Of a stretch of DNA of 23,396 nucleotides, positions 1 to 8,823 are shown piece after piece (position 1 is the stretch's first letter; every line of letters starts with the position of its first letter). Location: positions 1 through 23,396 of IMG/VR virus record IMGVR_UViG_3300033153_007612; one strand, 5' to 3'. The position numbers were made by a program, and so were the translations under genes. The stretch is from a virus. Below the pieces are notes generated by a model, which was not told the DNA's origin, did no database searches, and worked only from the letters and a program-made list of their open reading frames with translations.

Positions 1-3000
1 CTGATGTCGTCATCGACGATTCGGTCACGCCGCCCATCGAAGATCGCACGAAGTTCACGTTGCCGGCTCAGCCCACCACGGGTAACGGTCGTGACACACC
101 GCTTGGCACCGAAACTTTCCTGTCGATCAGCAACAATCGTCGGGACCTTCCCACGAACAACCCCAATCTCGTCAAGGCGTACTGGGGCTTCGGGATCCAA
201 GACGCTCTCCAGCGTGGTCAAGTCAACGTCACTGAGGTGAACGGGGTCGAGATCACCCTCGAGAACTCGGTGCCCGTGGGTGCTGAGGTCTTCGCGACCT
301 TCTGGTACAACATCCTGGTCGATCAGGAGTACACGGTCGAAGTCCAGGTCAGCGGTCCTTCCGGTATTGGGTCCTACTTCCTGTTCGACAGCAACGGGAA
401 TCCGATCTACACGCCGAAGTTCGGTTCCAAGGGACCGGCGCTCACTGGCGTCACGATCCAGTTCCCCTCGGGCTCCGAGATCACCCCTGATGTCCACTTC
501 GAGGGCTCGACGGATGGTCCGGTCGAGGAGACCGTCACCGTTCAGTTCGCGGATAAGGACGCCACGATCGCCAAGTTCACGGTGGCCGGCTCCGGCCCCT
601 ACGCTTTCGTGGAAAGCGAGTCCGATCGGGCTCGGTTCACCATCGACAGCACTTTGCTGGCGGGTGGCACGGCAGGTATCGATCTGTCGGCCCCACACGG
701 CATCTCCGGTCTCGGTTTCAACGCGTCTCTTTTGAGCAATGAGATCGAGTACACCGACGATTCGGGCAAGACCACGTACGACATCCTGGCCGGGATCAAC
801 GACAACGTGTCGTTCACGGTGGACAACGTCGTCGTCACGGTCAACGTGCCTGGTCAAACGGGTGTCGATGCGGATGCGTACGTCGAGGCGATCAACGCCG
901 AGGCGAAACTCACCGGCAACGAAGCCTACTACGATGGTGTGACTCGGTTCCTTGGAACCACGATCATCACGGCCGGCGAGTACGACCAGCTCGTGTTCAA
1001 CTACACGGGCATCACGAACGGTTCGACCGGTCCTGTCACGGCGACCATCGCACCGGGAACGTATGTTTCGCCGAACTTCTTGGCGGCTGCCATTGACACC
1101 GCCATCGACACCGCCATCGCGGCCCTCCCGGCTGCGTACGACGGCATCGATGTGACTGCCACGGCAAACGCTGATGGTGGCATTCGCTTCACCTTCCAAG
1201 GTGCAGACACCGACCTCGGTACGTTCGCCACGGGCACCGTCACGAACGTCGGGTCCCTCCTGAACGACACCATTGCGATCGGCGGCATCACGCTCACCGG
1301 TTCGCTGGGCGTCACTCCGGGTGGCCTGAACTACGACACCGGACAGGCTCGAGGCACCGTCATTGCGACGGGTGTCCAGTCGGGTGACACGATCACCATC
1401 GACACGACTGCTGTTGGTGGCGGACCTGTGGTCCTGACCGCGGCTGGCGCTCAGACCCCTGGTGGTTTGAACTTCAACGAGGGCACCGCTGCAACGGGCA
1501 GCCTCACGGTGGTTGGTCCGGTTCCGGGCGACACCATCGTGGTGGACGGCGTCACTTTGACCGCACTGGGAGCTCAGACTCCTGGTGGTTTCAATTTCGA
1601 CGAAGGAACGCGAGCCACTGGCACCGCTACCCTGGCTTCGGTCGAGTACGGTGACACGATCACCGTCGATACCTCCGCAGTGGGCGGTGGTCCCGTCATC
1701 CTGACGGCCAGCAACGTGCTGACCCCAGGCGGTCTCGATTTCAACGTCGGTACATCGGCCCTCGCCGACTTCATGACGATGGGTGTTCGTCCCGAAACCA
1801 TCGCTCCGTTCCCGGTAACTCCGGCGGACACGGTGACCATCGATGGCGCACCGCTGACTCCGGTCGAAGGTGCTCGTACCCCCGGTTCGGATGATTTCGA
1901 TGCGGGTACGCGTTCGCTCGGTGCCATGGTCGTCGTGGTTGATTCGTTGGCTCCCAGCACGGGTGTCCTCTACGGTGACACGATCACCATCGGAGGCATC
2001 GCACTCACGGCTGACGATGTGACCACTCCTGGTGGTCTCAACTTCGACGCTGGTACTCAGGCTACTGACACCTTGGTCGTGACGGCAGCTCCCTCGAGCG
2101 CAACCGTCACCATCGACACCGGTTCGGCCAACGGTGGGCCATTCCCGCTGACTCCGGCGGGCGGTCCTCGTATCTCTGGTGCGAATGACTACGACGAGAC
2201 GCTCGGTACCACGGCAGCCATCGCGGCTGAGATTGCTTCGGCAATCAACGATCCGGCCAATGCCTTCGCGACGTTCATGAGCGCCGCGGTGGGCCCCGGT
2301 CCTTCGGATGTGACGTTGACCTGGACGGTTCCGGGCGCGTTTGCCAACGTCATCACCAACATGAGCTCTGACGGAACCGTGACCACCGCTGGTGGTTTCG
2401 GAGCCACGATCGCTGGCGTGGGAACCGAGATCACCACGGCCACGGCCATCGTGGCCGCGATCTCGGATGTCCTCAACGGACTCACGGGTCTCGTTCAGGC
2501 ACACAACACGGCCGGTGCTTCGGCCACAGTTGATATTCAGGCCCTTACGCCTGGGCTTGCAGGCGACTCGATCAGCACGGTTTCGACCGCGCCGGCTCGA
2601 ATCACCTGGGGTGCCGCAACATTGGCGGGTGGTATCGGTGACGATCTCACTGCGGCAACGGACGCCACGGCTGCCATCAACGATGTTGCCAATGCCTTCG
2701 ACACGATTACCACCGCAGTTGCGGTTGGCAACACCGTGAATCTCACGGCGGTCATTCCCGGAGCGGCCGGCAATTTGCTCACCCTGAGCACCACGGCAGC
2801 GGGTCGGTTCGTCCTTTCGGGCGCGTCCTTCACCGGTGGTGTGGGCGACGACATCTCCGCAGCCACGAGTTTGGTGGCGGCGATCTTGGATGCCGCCAAC
2901 GGTCTCGGTGGTGTCCTCGCTGATAACACGGGTGGCACCTCGGCTACGGTCGATATCGATGCGTTCACACCAGGTACGGTGGGCAACGGCATCACGATGG

Positions 3001-6000
3001 CAGAGTCCACCGGTGGTGTTCGCATCGCACTTTCCGCGGCCACCCTGTTGGGTGGTATCGGAGACAACACGACCGTGGCGCTCTCCGTCGCGGCTGCGAT
3101 CAACGATGCTGGTAACGGCATCGTCGTCACCGTGACTGCGCTGGCAGCGATCAACGTGGTGACGATGACCGCGGTGACGCCAGGGAACTCCGGCAACATC
3201 ATCGATACGACGAGTTCGACCTCGATCCGTCTGATCATGGCTGGCCTCACCCTCGCGGGTGGTGTGGGCACAGACTTCTCGGTGGCCAGTTCGATCGCTG
3301 CGGCGGTCAACGATTTGGGCAACGGGTTGGCAGCCGACATCTCGGCGAACAACGCAGGTGGGACCTCCACCATCGTGACCATCTGGGCTGACGTGCCTGG
3401 TGTTCTGGGCAACGGCATCACGATGGCCAGCTCCAATCCCGTCCGTCTCCCGCTTTCGGGTGCGACGTTCGGCGGCGGTTTGACCGACGTGGGTGTGGGT
3501 ACAACCATCGTGACGGCGATCACCGATCCCCTCAACGGGCTCGATGTTCTGGTCACGGCGGACAACAGCTCGGGCACTTCGTCCACGGTGGACATCACCG
3601 CGGCCGATCCTGGGCCCCAGGGGAACTTCATCACGCTGATCTCCAGCGATGGGGTCCGTCTCCCGGTCTCCGCAGCTACCCTCACGGGTGGTTCCGGTCT
3701 CGGCGGCGGTATCTTCGAGTTCCTCGATGCTGCCAGTTTGGGAGCGGATTTCGCGGTTCTCGCGGGGATCTCCACGGATGCGCTTCCGAGTCAGGAGCAG
3801 ACGAAGATCACCGATGGTGATGTGGCTCGTCGGTTCTCGGTATCGGGTACCAGCGGTCGTCTGATTTACGACCGTATCATCCTGCGCAACCGCATCACTC
3901 CCGGAACCGGTTCCATGCGGCCCGAGAGTCAGGTGGCTCAGACCAACTTGATCGTCCAGGGTACGAACGCACAGACCGAGACGGGTCTGACTTCTCTGGC
4001 CTTTGGTCAGGCGGGTATCGGAGCGGTCCTGCAGCCGGCGTCACTTGTTGGCGAGACTGGCTTCGCGGACGGTCAGGTGCCTTCGGGAACGTACACGGAT
4101 GACCGTGATGGTCAGCCGCAGGTTCAGTTCTACGGCGCCAACGGGTTGAACCCACAGAACAACGTGTTCAAGTTCAACATCGATGGGACTCCCATCACCG
4201 TGGTGTTCACGGACGCATTCGGTGCCGCGATTCCTGCTGCGGGCTCGGCAACGGTTCCGCTCGGGCCCATCGGGGTTCCCAACACGATCATGGAGCAGAT
4301 CCAGACCGCCATCGTCGGTTCGGGTCTGGCAGCTTCGGCCATCGCGCCCGAGGGTGCAGGCTTCCGTCTCGTGTCGCAGGTGGTGGACACCACTTCGGCG
4401 GTCACGATCGATGGCGGAAACGCTAACGATTCTCTCGGGTTCTCCGAGGACGCCACGGCGAATCGGGAGACCGTAGAGGTCGAGAAGGTGGCATCGGCTC
4501 TGATGATGCACCACAGCTCGAGCATCAACGGTGTCCTCCTCGACTACCAGAGCCCCGACGCGACCTGGTTCGCGGATCAGGCTCTGGCCGCCAAGGTGGT
4601 GGACTCGAGCAACGCGGAGTTCCTGTTCATCGAGTCACAGGCCAACAACATCGTCGGTCTGGGCGCCTCCTCGAACATCGTGTTCTTGGACGCCACTTCG
4701 GACTCATGGCTCCGTACGGGCACCGGGTTGCTCGAACAAGCGGGTGCAGGCGCGTCCGGTGAGACGGGCTTCCAGGGGTTCTACGTCACAAGCTCGGATC
4801 CCATCGACGGGTCCGGTTCGGCCAACACCTCCTGCCTCAACAACGGCGTGGGTCAGGACGGCGTCCTCGGTCAGAGCTACCGCGATGTGGTTACCGGTCT
4901 GATTTTCACCATCCTCGAGCGTGATGGTGGGGCTGATTACCCGACGGGTGCAGGCGCTTACTTCACTTTCGAGGTGCGCAAACTGGTGACGACGGATGCC
5001 AACGTGCCGATCAACTCGATCCCCGGCGTGGAGGTCACCGTGGCCAACACTGAGGGGTCCACGATCCCGACGGGCGACACGGCCATCATCGAGACCTTCG
5101 ATCGTGGCGGTCAGGAGCCGGCGGTGGGTGATTCGTACTTCATCACCTACAACTACTCCAAGACGGAAGCTGATTTCCAGACGCTGCTTTTCACCAGCCA
5201 ACGGGTGGTGGAGCGGAACTACGGTCAGATCAACCCGGACAACCCGGTTTCTCTGGCAGCGTTCCTGGCGTTCTTGAACGGCGCGGTGGTCATCGCCATC
5301 AATCAGGTGCCCAAGATTCCTGGTAGCAACCAGGCAAGCACCGCTTCGTACATCGATGCGCTCAACGACCTTCGTGGGCCGCTGCCTGGCGGTTCGGTGC
5401 TCGATACCATCACCCCGCTCAAGGGTGATGACATCGACCTGTTCTTTGCCCTGTCGAACCACTGCGACGTTCAGTCCAGTATTCGCTTCCGGGCCGAGCG
5501 TACGGGCATCATCGGAGTCTCGTCGGGCACTCAGCCGACGGACGTTGGTGGGATTGCGCAGCAGATCCAGAACACCCGCATCCGGCTGGTGTACCCGGAT
5601 ATCGTGACGCTCACGATCCAGGATGCTCTCGGCAACGACAAGCAGTTCCTGGTGGACGGCACGTTCCTGGCTGCGGCCATGGCTGCCAACCGGGCGAGCC
5701 CGAACATCGATGTGGCAACCCCGTGGACACGGGCACGCATTGTTGGGTTCGATGCTCTGGCACGCACGTTGGATGCGGTGGAACAGAACCAGATCGCTGT
5801 CCAGGGTGTCACCATCCTTGACCAGCGGGGCACCGTGATTCGGGTCCGTCAGGGCCTCACCACGGACCCGTCGAACATTCTGACGAAGCTGCCGACCGTG
5901 ATCACCATCGCGGACGAGGTGCAGCGTGCGTCTCGACGGGACCTCGATCGCTTCGTTGGCATCAAGTTCCTGCCGGGCGTTCTGTCCCAAATCGAGGGTC

Positions 6001-6179
6001 AGCTTTCGACAACGATGAAGGCGCTCAAGAACCAGGAAATCATCACGGCGTTCACCGGGATCCAGGCTCGTACGACCAACGATCCCACCATCGTCGAGGT
6101 GGAAGCATTCTACCAGCCTGTATTTCCCCTTTTATACATCGTTATAACTTTCAATCTTCGCAGTAATCTGGGCGCCTAG
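1..6179 (+). CDS. Contractile tail sheath protein, very large, 5' end outside window
   Basis: Polymerises around the tail tube and contracts to drive it into the host. The frame is open from base 3 with no stop upstream, so the gene begins before the window; a TTG at 60 is only an internal codon. About 2,058 residues are visible, against roughly 400-900 for common sheaths. The C-terminal part (about 5160-6179) looks like a sheath: a helical segment with RVVERNYGQI, a late region ending IKFLPGVLSQIEGQL, and the final strand-like segment VEVEAFYQPVFPLLYIVI, which in known sheaths joins neighbouring subunits. The middle is a huge insertion of two tandem repeat families (1254-2200 and 2208-3713), followed by beta-rich segments, one with NDSLGFS at about 4428-4448. 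The tube gene downstream supports the call. The last 20 sense codons (6117-6176) use A/T-ending codons unlike the rest, suggesting replacement of the 3' end. Sheath identity is family recognition; the insert's function is unknown. Confidence 0.9.
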   Translation, partial: DVVIDDSVTPPIEDRTKFTLPAQPTTGNGRDTPLGTETFLSISNNRRDLPTNNPNLVKAYWGFGIQDALQRGQVNVTEVNGVEITLENSVPVGAEVFATFWYNILVDQEYTVEVQVSGPSGIGSYFLFDSNGNPIYTPKFGSKGPALTGVTIQFPSGSEITPDVHFEGSTDGPVEETVTVQFADKDATIAKFTVAGSGPYAFVESESDRARFTIDSTLLAGGTAGIDLSAPHGISGLGFNASLLSNEIEYTDDSGKTTYDILAGINDNVSFTVDNVVVTVNVPGQTGVDADAYVEAINAEAKLTGNEAYYDGVTRFLGTTIITAGEYDQLVFNYTGITNGSTGPVTATIAPGTYVSPNFLAAAIDTAIDTAIAALPAAYDGIDVTATANADGGIRFTFQGADTDLGTFATGTVTNVGSLLNDTIAIGGITLTGSLGVTPGGLNYDTGQARGTVIATGVQSGDTITIDTTAVGGGPVVLTAAGAQTPGGLNFNEGTAATGSLTVVGPVPGDTIVVDGVTLTALGAQTPGGFNFDEGTRATGTATLASVEYGDTITVDTSAVGGGPVILTASNVLTPGGLDFNVGTSALADFMTMGVRPETIAPFPVTPADTVTIDGAPLTPVEGARTPGSDDFDAGTRSLGAMVVVVDSLAPSTGVLYGDTITIGGIALTADDVTTPGGLNFDAGTQATDTLVVTAAPSSATVTIDTGSANGGPFPLTPAGGPRISGANDYDETLGTTAAIAAEIASAINDPANAFATFMSAAVGPGPSDVTLTWTVPGAFANVITNMSSDGTVTTAGGFGATIAGVGTEITTATAIVAAISDVLNGLTGLVQAHNTAGASATVDIQALTPGLAGDSISTVSTAPARITWGAATLAGGIGDDLTAATDATAAINDVANAFDTITTAVAVGNTVNLTAVIPGAAGNLLTLSTTAAGRFVLSGASFTGGVGDDISAATSLVAAILDAANGLGGVLADNTGGTSATVDIDAFTPGTVGNGITMAESTGGVRIALSAATLLGGIGDNTTVALSVAAAINDAGNGIVVTVTALAAINVVTMTAVTPGNSGNIIDTTSSTSIRLIMAGLTLAGGVGTDFSVASSIAAAVNDLGNGLAADISANNAGGTSTIVTIWADVPGVLGNGITMASSNPVRLPLSGATFGGGLTDVGVGTTIVTAITDPLNGLDVLVTADNSSGTSSTVDITAADPGPQGNFITLISSDGVRLPVSAATLTGGSGLGGGIFEFLDAASLGADFAVLAGISTDALPSQEQTKITDGDVARRFSVSGTSGRLIYDRIILRNRITPGTGSMRPESQVAQTNLIVQGTNAQTETGLTSLAFGQAGIGAVLQPASLVGETGFADGQVPSGTYTDDRDGQPQVQFYGANGLNPQNNVFKFNIDGTPITVVFTDAFGAAIPAAGSATVPLGPIGVPNTIMEQIQTAIVGSGLAASAIAPEGAGFRLVSQVVDTTSAVTIDGGNANDSLGFSEDATANRETVEVEKVASALMMHHSSSINGVLLDYQSPDATWFADQALAAKVVDSSNAEFLFIESQANNIVGLGASSNIVFLDATSDSWLRTGTGLLEQAGAGASGETGFQGFYVTSSDPIDGSGSANTSCLNNGVGQDGVLGQSYRDVVTGLIFTILERDGGADYPTGAGAYFTFEVRKLVTTDANVPINSIPGVEVTVANTEGSTIPTGDTAIIETFDRGGQEPAVGDSYFITYNYSKTEADFQTLLFTSQRVVERNYGQINPDNPVSLAAFLAFLNGAVVIAINQVPKIPGSNQASTASYIDALNDLRGPLPGGSVLDTITPLKGDDIDLFFALSNHCDVQSSIRFRAERTGIIGVSSGTQPTDVGGIAQQIQNTRIRLVYPDIVTLTIQDALGNDKQFLVDGTFLAAAMAANRASPNIDVATPWTRARIVGFDALARTLDAVEQNQIAVQGVTILDQRGTVIRVRQGLTTDPSNILTKLPTVITIADEVQRASRRDLDRFVGIKFLPGVLSQIEGQLSTTMKALKNQEIITAFTGIQARTTNDPTIVEVEAFYQPVFPLLYIVITFNLRSNLGA
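1254..2200 (+). repeat. Tandem TPGG-type repeats within the sheath gene
   Basis: About seven degenerate in-frame copies, each combining a GDTITIDG-like strand, LTAxG, and a TPGGLNFDxGT motif followed by ATGT. The TPGG-like motifs start near 1314, 1455, 1575, 1722, 1878 and 2025, with a decayed copy (RISGANDYDE) near 2169. Copies are about 120-155 bases apart, some with a GGGP insertion after the DT strand. They are diverged at DNA level, so this is an old protein-domain expansion and not recent slippage. They probably form small beta units on the sheath surface; that is inference. Confidence 0.75.
2208..3713 (+). repeat. Seven tandem ~70-residue repeats in the sheath, arranged partly as dimers
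   Basis: Copies start near 2208, 2433, 2649, 2856, 3072, 3279 and 3492, and the last ends near 3713. Each runs: an alanine-rich helix-like start (AAINDxxNG type), a beta region, a PGxxGNxI turn, then LSGATLxGGxGDD. Copies 2, 4, 6 and 7 carry an SATVDI-type core. Copies 3 and 5 carry a shorter NVVTMTAV-type core. The distances 2433-2856 and 2856-3279 are both exactly 423 bases, so the expansion went partly by two-copy units of 141 residues. Confidence 0.8.
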
Positions 6180-6193
6180 GCGACCAGAGGTTG

Positions 6194-6224
6194 CACGGGT
6201 CCTACTGATAGGGTAGGACCCGTG
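6194..6224 (+). promoter_or_regulatory. 12-bp hairpin sequestering the RBS of the nuclease-methyltransferase gene
   Basis: Bases 6194-6205 (CACGGGTCCTAC) are perfectly complementary to 6213-6224, leaving a 7-base loop. The AGGA at 6215-6218, the only Shine-Dalgarno-like sequence for the GTG start at 6226, lies inside the 3' arm. In mRNA reading through from the sheath gene the ribosome site would be paired. T4 intron-borne homing endonuclease genes are known to be silenced by such hairpins. No run of T follows, so a terminator is less likely. Confidence 0.6.
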
Positions 6225-6225
6225 G

Positions 6226-8823
6226 GTGTCCCCGGAGCTTCGTCAAAAGATTCTTGACGCGTTCAACACCGATGATGCTGTGGCTGTAGCGGCCAAGCAC
6301 ATCGGTGTTGGTCGTGATCGGGTTACTCGAACATGGAAAGAGGTGTTTGGGAAAGACAGCGTTCGAGAGCGCGCAAATCGTCTCCGTGGATTAGCTAAAT
6401 CCAAGACGGGGAACGCAGCAGATCCTAAAGTTCGAGCTAAGGCGTTGAGTGCGTTTTCGACGGAAGAACCCATGAAGAAAATGGCGCTTCGGCTAGGGGT
6501 GCACTATGCGAAAATTCGAGAATGGTGGGGAGCGGAACACGGGGACCAAAACGTGCGGGCACGAGGATCCCGGTTACAAAAAATCCGGTCGGCTGAAAAC
6601 GCTAAGAAGCATAAAGGACAGAAACATCAAGTCCGAAAGGTCGAGGTTCCTTGTGAGACTTGCGGCACTGACTTGGAGGTGTCTGCGATTTCCGCGGCCA
6701 AACGTCACCACTTCTTCTGTGCTCCTTGTGATCAAAAGCGTCGGGGAGCGGATACCGCGTGTCCTATTTGTGGTTTGATGTGCGTTGGTTCTCGAGGGCT
6801 AACCGCCCATCTCCACTCTGCTCAAGATGAAGAACATCAAGCATGGAGGAGTGAGAGAGCAGAAGAGAAGCTGGGAGACCTTGGTACGGATCACGTGTCT
6901 TGTCGAGAGTGTGGGCATCGTGCGAAGAACTTGTGGAAACATCTTGAAACTGCCCACGACATGACCCCTTCTTCTTATGTTCGCAAATGGCCTGGGGCTT
7001 GCTGGCGCATTGAACGTGTCGAACAGAAGCGGTTAAGCGCCTCCTTAGAGGGCCGTGCGAAAAATGACTTTTGGAAAGGAGCGCAGAAAGAGGTGAACTG
7101 TCCAACTTGTGGTCAGCAGCTTGAGGTCTCTTTATTTGCGGGGTCCCTTCATGACTTGCGTTGTGATGACTGCAAAGCAGAAGACGAACTCATCTTGTGG
7201 AAAGGGAAAAAGGAGCCTGCTGACTATGTGTCTTGTCGAGAGTGTGGGCACCGTGCTGAGAACTTGACTTCGCATCTACGATCTGCCCATGATTTTGAGC
7301 GCTACTGCAAAGAACACCCAGAAGCGCCTTTTACAGCTTTGCGAGCAGGACAAAGGTTTATCCCTGCAAACAAGCTGGTATTGACGGAACTCCAGCTTCG
7401 CCCTTTTCGGGATAAAGAGGGACGCGTGATCGCAGCGGCAGCCGCTAAGGCATTGAATTGTGCGCAGTGGCAAATTCGCCGTAACTGTGCGGACCTAGGT
7501 CTGAAAACACGTAGTAGGTTGGGTTGGCAGAAATTAGTTTTGGATAACGCTGCCTCGGCCCTAGGAACCCAGTATGAGTCGGAGTGGACAGACCCTCGAA
7601 TTTTCAATGAGATGACCGGGCGCCTATTTCATTTTGATGGGTATTTTTCTGCGAAGTCTCTCATTCTTGAGGCCCATGGGGAACAGCACTTCTACTTCAT
7701 CGAGTCTTGGCATAAAACCCATGAGGAGTTTGAGCGTCTTCAAGAACTTGACCGGTTCAAAATTGCCCGAGCTCGGAAGTTAGGTTACGAGGTCAAGGTG
7801 GTCCGATATCAGGACCCTGTTCATGACGTGCGTTTCTGGAAAAAGCTTTTTGGGGGAGACGCTTCTTTGTGGGCCAACAAAAACCCGGAGTTACGCGCGC
7901 AGGACATTGACCACGTGTTTCAACGATTGAGGGAGGAGGGGTTCCCTAAGCTTGAGCCTTCCAAAAAAACCAAAGCGGAATTCACCAAGTTAAGCTCACA
8001 GACGATGCACGTAGACCCCGAGGGGTTTGTTCGACCGTACACGTATCGCGGAACTACGGTGTGTGCTTCGTTTTTCCCGAACCGTGCGGATGCCCGGTAC
8101 CGGGGAGCGCTTAGCCTACGAGAAGCTTGGCAAGACGATACCAAGCTGAAATCTGCAATCAAGGTTCAGCTCAATGCGGGGCACCCAACAACCGGTCCAA
8201 GGGTTTTGAAGGCTCTGATGATGCTTTGCCGTACTCCTTCCGTGTTCCGTCCTGGGGTCACCAAGTTCGTATGTGATCGTTATGGCGTTCCTGGAGGCGT
8301 GATGTGGGACCCGTGTGCCGGATACGGGGGTCGTCTTTTTGGTGTGATGGCCTCGGGTATGGGCCTTTACATCGGAACGGATGTGGAGCCTGCTACTATC
8401 GAAGGCAACCGTGCGCTGGCGGAAGCACTGAGTTGTTCAGAGAAGTGCAAATTGGTGCATGCCCGCGCGGAGACTTTTGACCCAAAGGTGCCTTTGGATT
8501 TGGTGTTTACGTCCCCTCCGTATTTCGATTTGGAGGTGTATGGAGAGAGTTCAAAAAAAGCGCTCTCTTACTCGAACATTAACGACTGGGTGGGCGCTTT
8601 TCTGGCGCCTCTAATCAAGACGGCTTTTTCACGGTTGCGTTCAGGGGGGCATTTGGTTTTGAATCTTCCAGCCAAGCCTTTGGATGGCCTTGTTTTGGCG
8701 GATGAGGCCGTAAGGCTTGCCGCGGCGATTGGGTTTTCGATCCAACCACCTGTGTACATGCCTGTGCGTAGGTTGAGATCGAAAGCTCTTCGGGCAGACC
8801 CTCTTTTGGTGTTTCGTCGGTGA
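6226..8823 (+). CDS. Zinc-finger / Vsr-like endonuclease / DNA methyltransferase fusion
   Basis: Predicted to bind, cut and methylate DNA in one 865-residue chain. Residues 1-125 hold two similar helix-turn-helix units (PELRQKILDAF and PKVRAKALSAF). Residues 143-355 hold zinc-type clusters: C143/C146/C165/C168, C179/C182/H195, C226/C229/H239/H244, C292/C295/C313/C316 and C337/C340/H350/H355; the third and fifth resemble Ros/MucR fingers. Residues 450-515 look like a Vsr-like/EDxHD endonuclease core: E451/E453, FDGYF (D471), LEAHGEQHF (E482, H484, E486, H488) and D509xxK512. Residues 690-800 are a methyltransferase: motif I DPCAGYGGR at 695-703 and TSPPYFD at 762-768, typical of N4-cytosine or N6-adenine enzymes, with motif I first. 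GTG 6226 is the only start after an in-frame TAG at 6214, and the first repeat begins at once. Lower GC than its neighbours suggests transfer. Target and modified base cannot be read from sequence. Confidence 0.8.
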   Translation: MSPELRQKILDAFNTDDAVAVAAKHIGVGRDRVTRTWKEVFGKDSVRERANRLRGLAKSKTGNAADPKVRAKALSAFSTEEPMKKMALRLGVHYAKIREWWGAEHGDQNVRARGSRLQKIRSAENAKKHKGQKHQVRKVEVPCETCGTDLEVSAISAAKRHHFFCAPCDQKRRGADTACPICGLMCVGSRGLTAHLHSAQDEEHQAWRSERAEEKLGDLGTDHVSCRECGHRAKNLWKHLETAHDMTPSSYVRKWPGACWRIERVEQKRLSASLEGRAKNDFWKGAQKEVNCPTCGQQLEVSLFAGSLHDLRCDDCKAEDELILWKGKKEPADYVSCRECGHRAENLTSHLRSAHDFERYCKEHPEAPFTALRAGQRFIPANKLVLTELQLRPFRDKEGRVIAAAAAKALNCAQWQIRRNCADLGLKTRSRLGWQKLVLDNAASALGTQYESEWTDPRIFNEMTGRLFHFDGYFSAKSLILEAHGEQHFYFIESWHKTHEEFERLQELDRFKIARARKLGYEVKVVRYQDPVHDVRFWKKLFGGDASLWANKNPELRAQDIDHVFQRLREEGFPKLEPSKKTKAEFTKLSSQTMHVDPEGFVRPYTYRGTTVCASFFPNRADARYRGALSLREAWQDDTKLKSAIKVQLNAGHPTTGPRVLKALMMLCRTPSVFRPGVTKFVCDRYGVPGGVMWDPCAGYGGRLFGVMASGMGLYIGTDVEPATIEGNRALAEALSCSEKCKLVHARAETFDPKVPLDLVFTSPPYFDLEVYGESSKKALSYSNINDWVGAFLAPLIKTAFSRLRSGGHLVLNLPAKPLDGLVLADEAVRLAAAIGFSIQPPVYMPVRRLRSKALRADPLLVFRR
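6895..7250 (+). repeat. Duplicated zinc-finger module with 23-base identical core
   Basis: Bases 6895-6917 and 7228-7250 are identical over 23 bases, 333 bases (111 codons) apart and in frame. Both encode VSCRECGH, the start of a Ros/MucR-like finger. Each is preceded by a CxTCGxxLEVS plus CxxC cluster, so the whole finger set seems to have been duplicated as a module fairly recently. Confidence 0.7.

Noticed and set aside
2537-3775. 412-codon reverse-strand open frame under the sheath repeats
   Set aside because: It is open only because the forward repeats are rich in Ala, Gly and Thr codons; the product is low-complexity Pro/Ala/Ser/Val.
4704-5990. 428-codon reverse-strand open frame under the sheath gene
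   Set aside because: Composition is Arg/Asp/His-rich and it lies antisense to the clearly recognisable sheath C-terminal domain.
6226-8823. Insert as a group I intron or intein
   Set aside because: The sheath ends with its own stop before the insert, no exon resumes afterwards, and no intein splice motifs are seen. A free-standing homing gene fits better.
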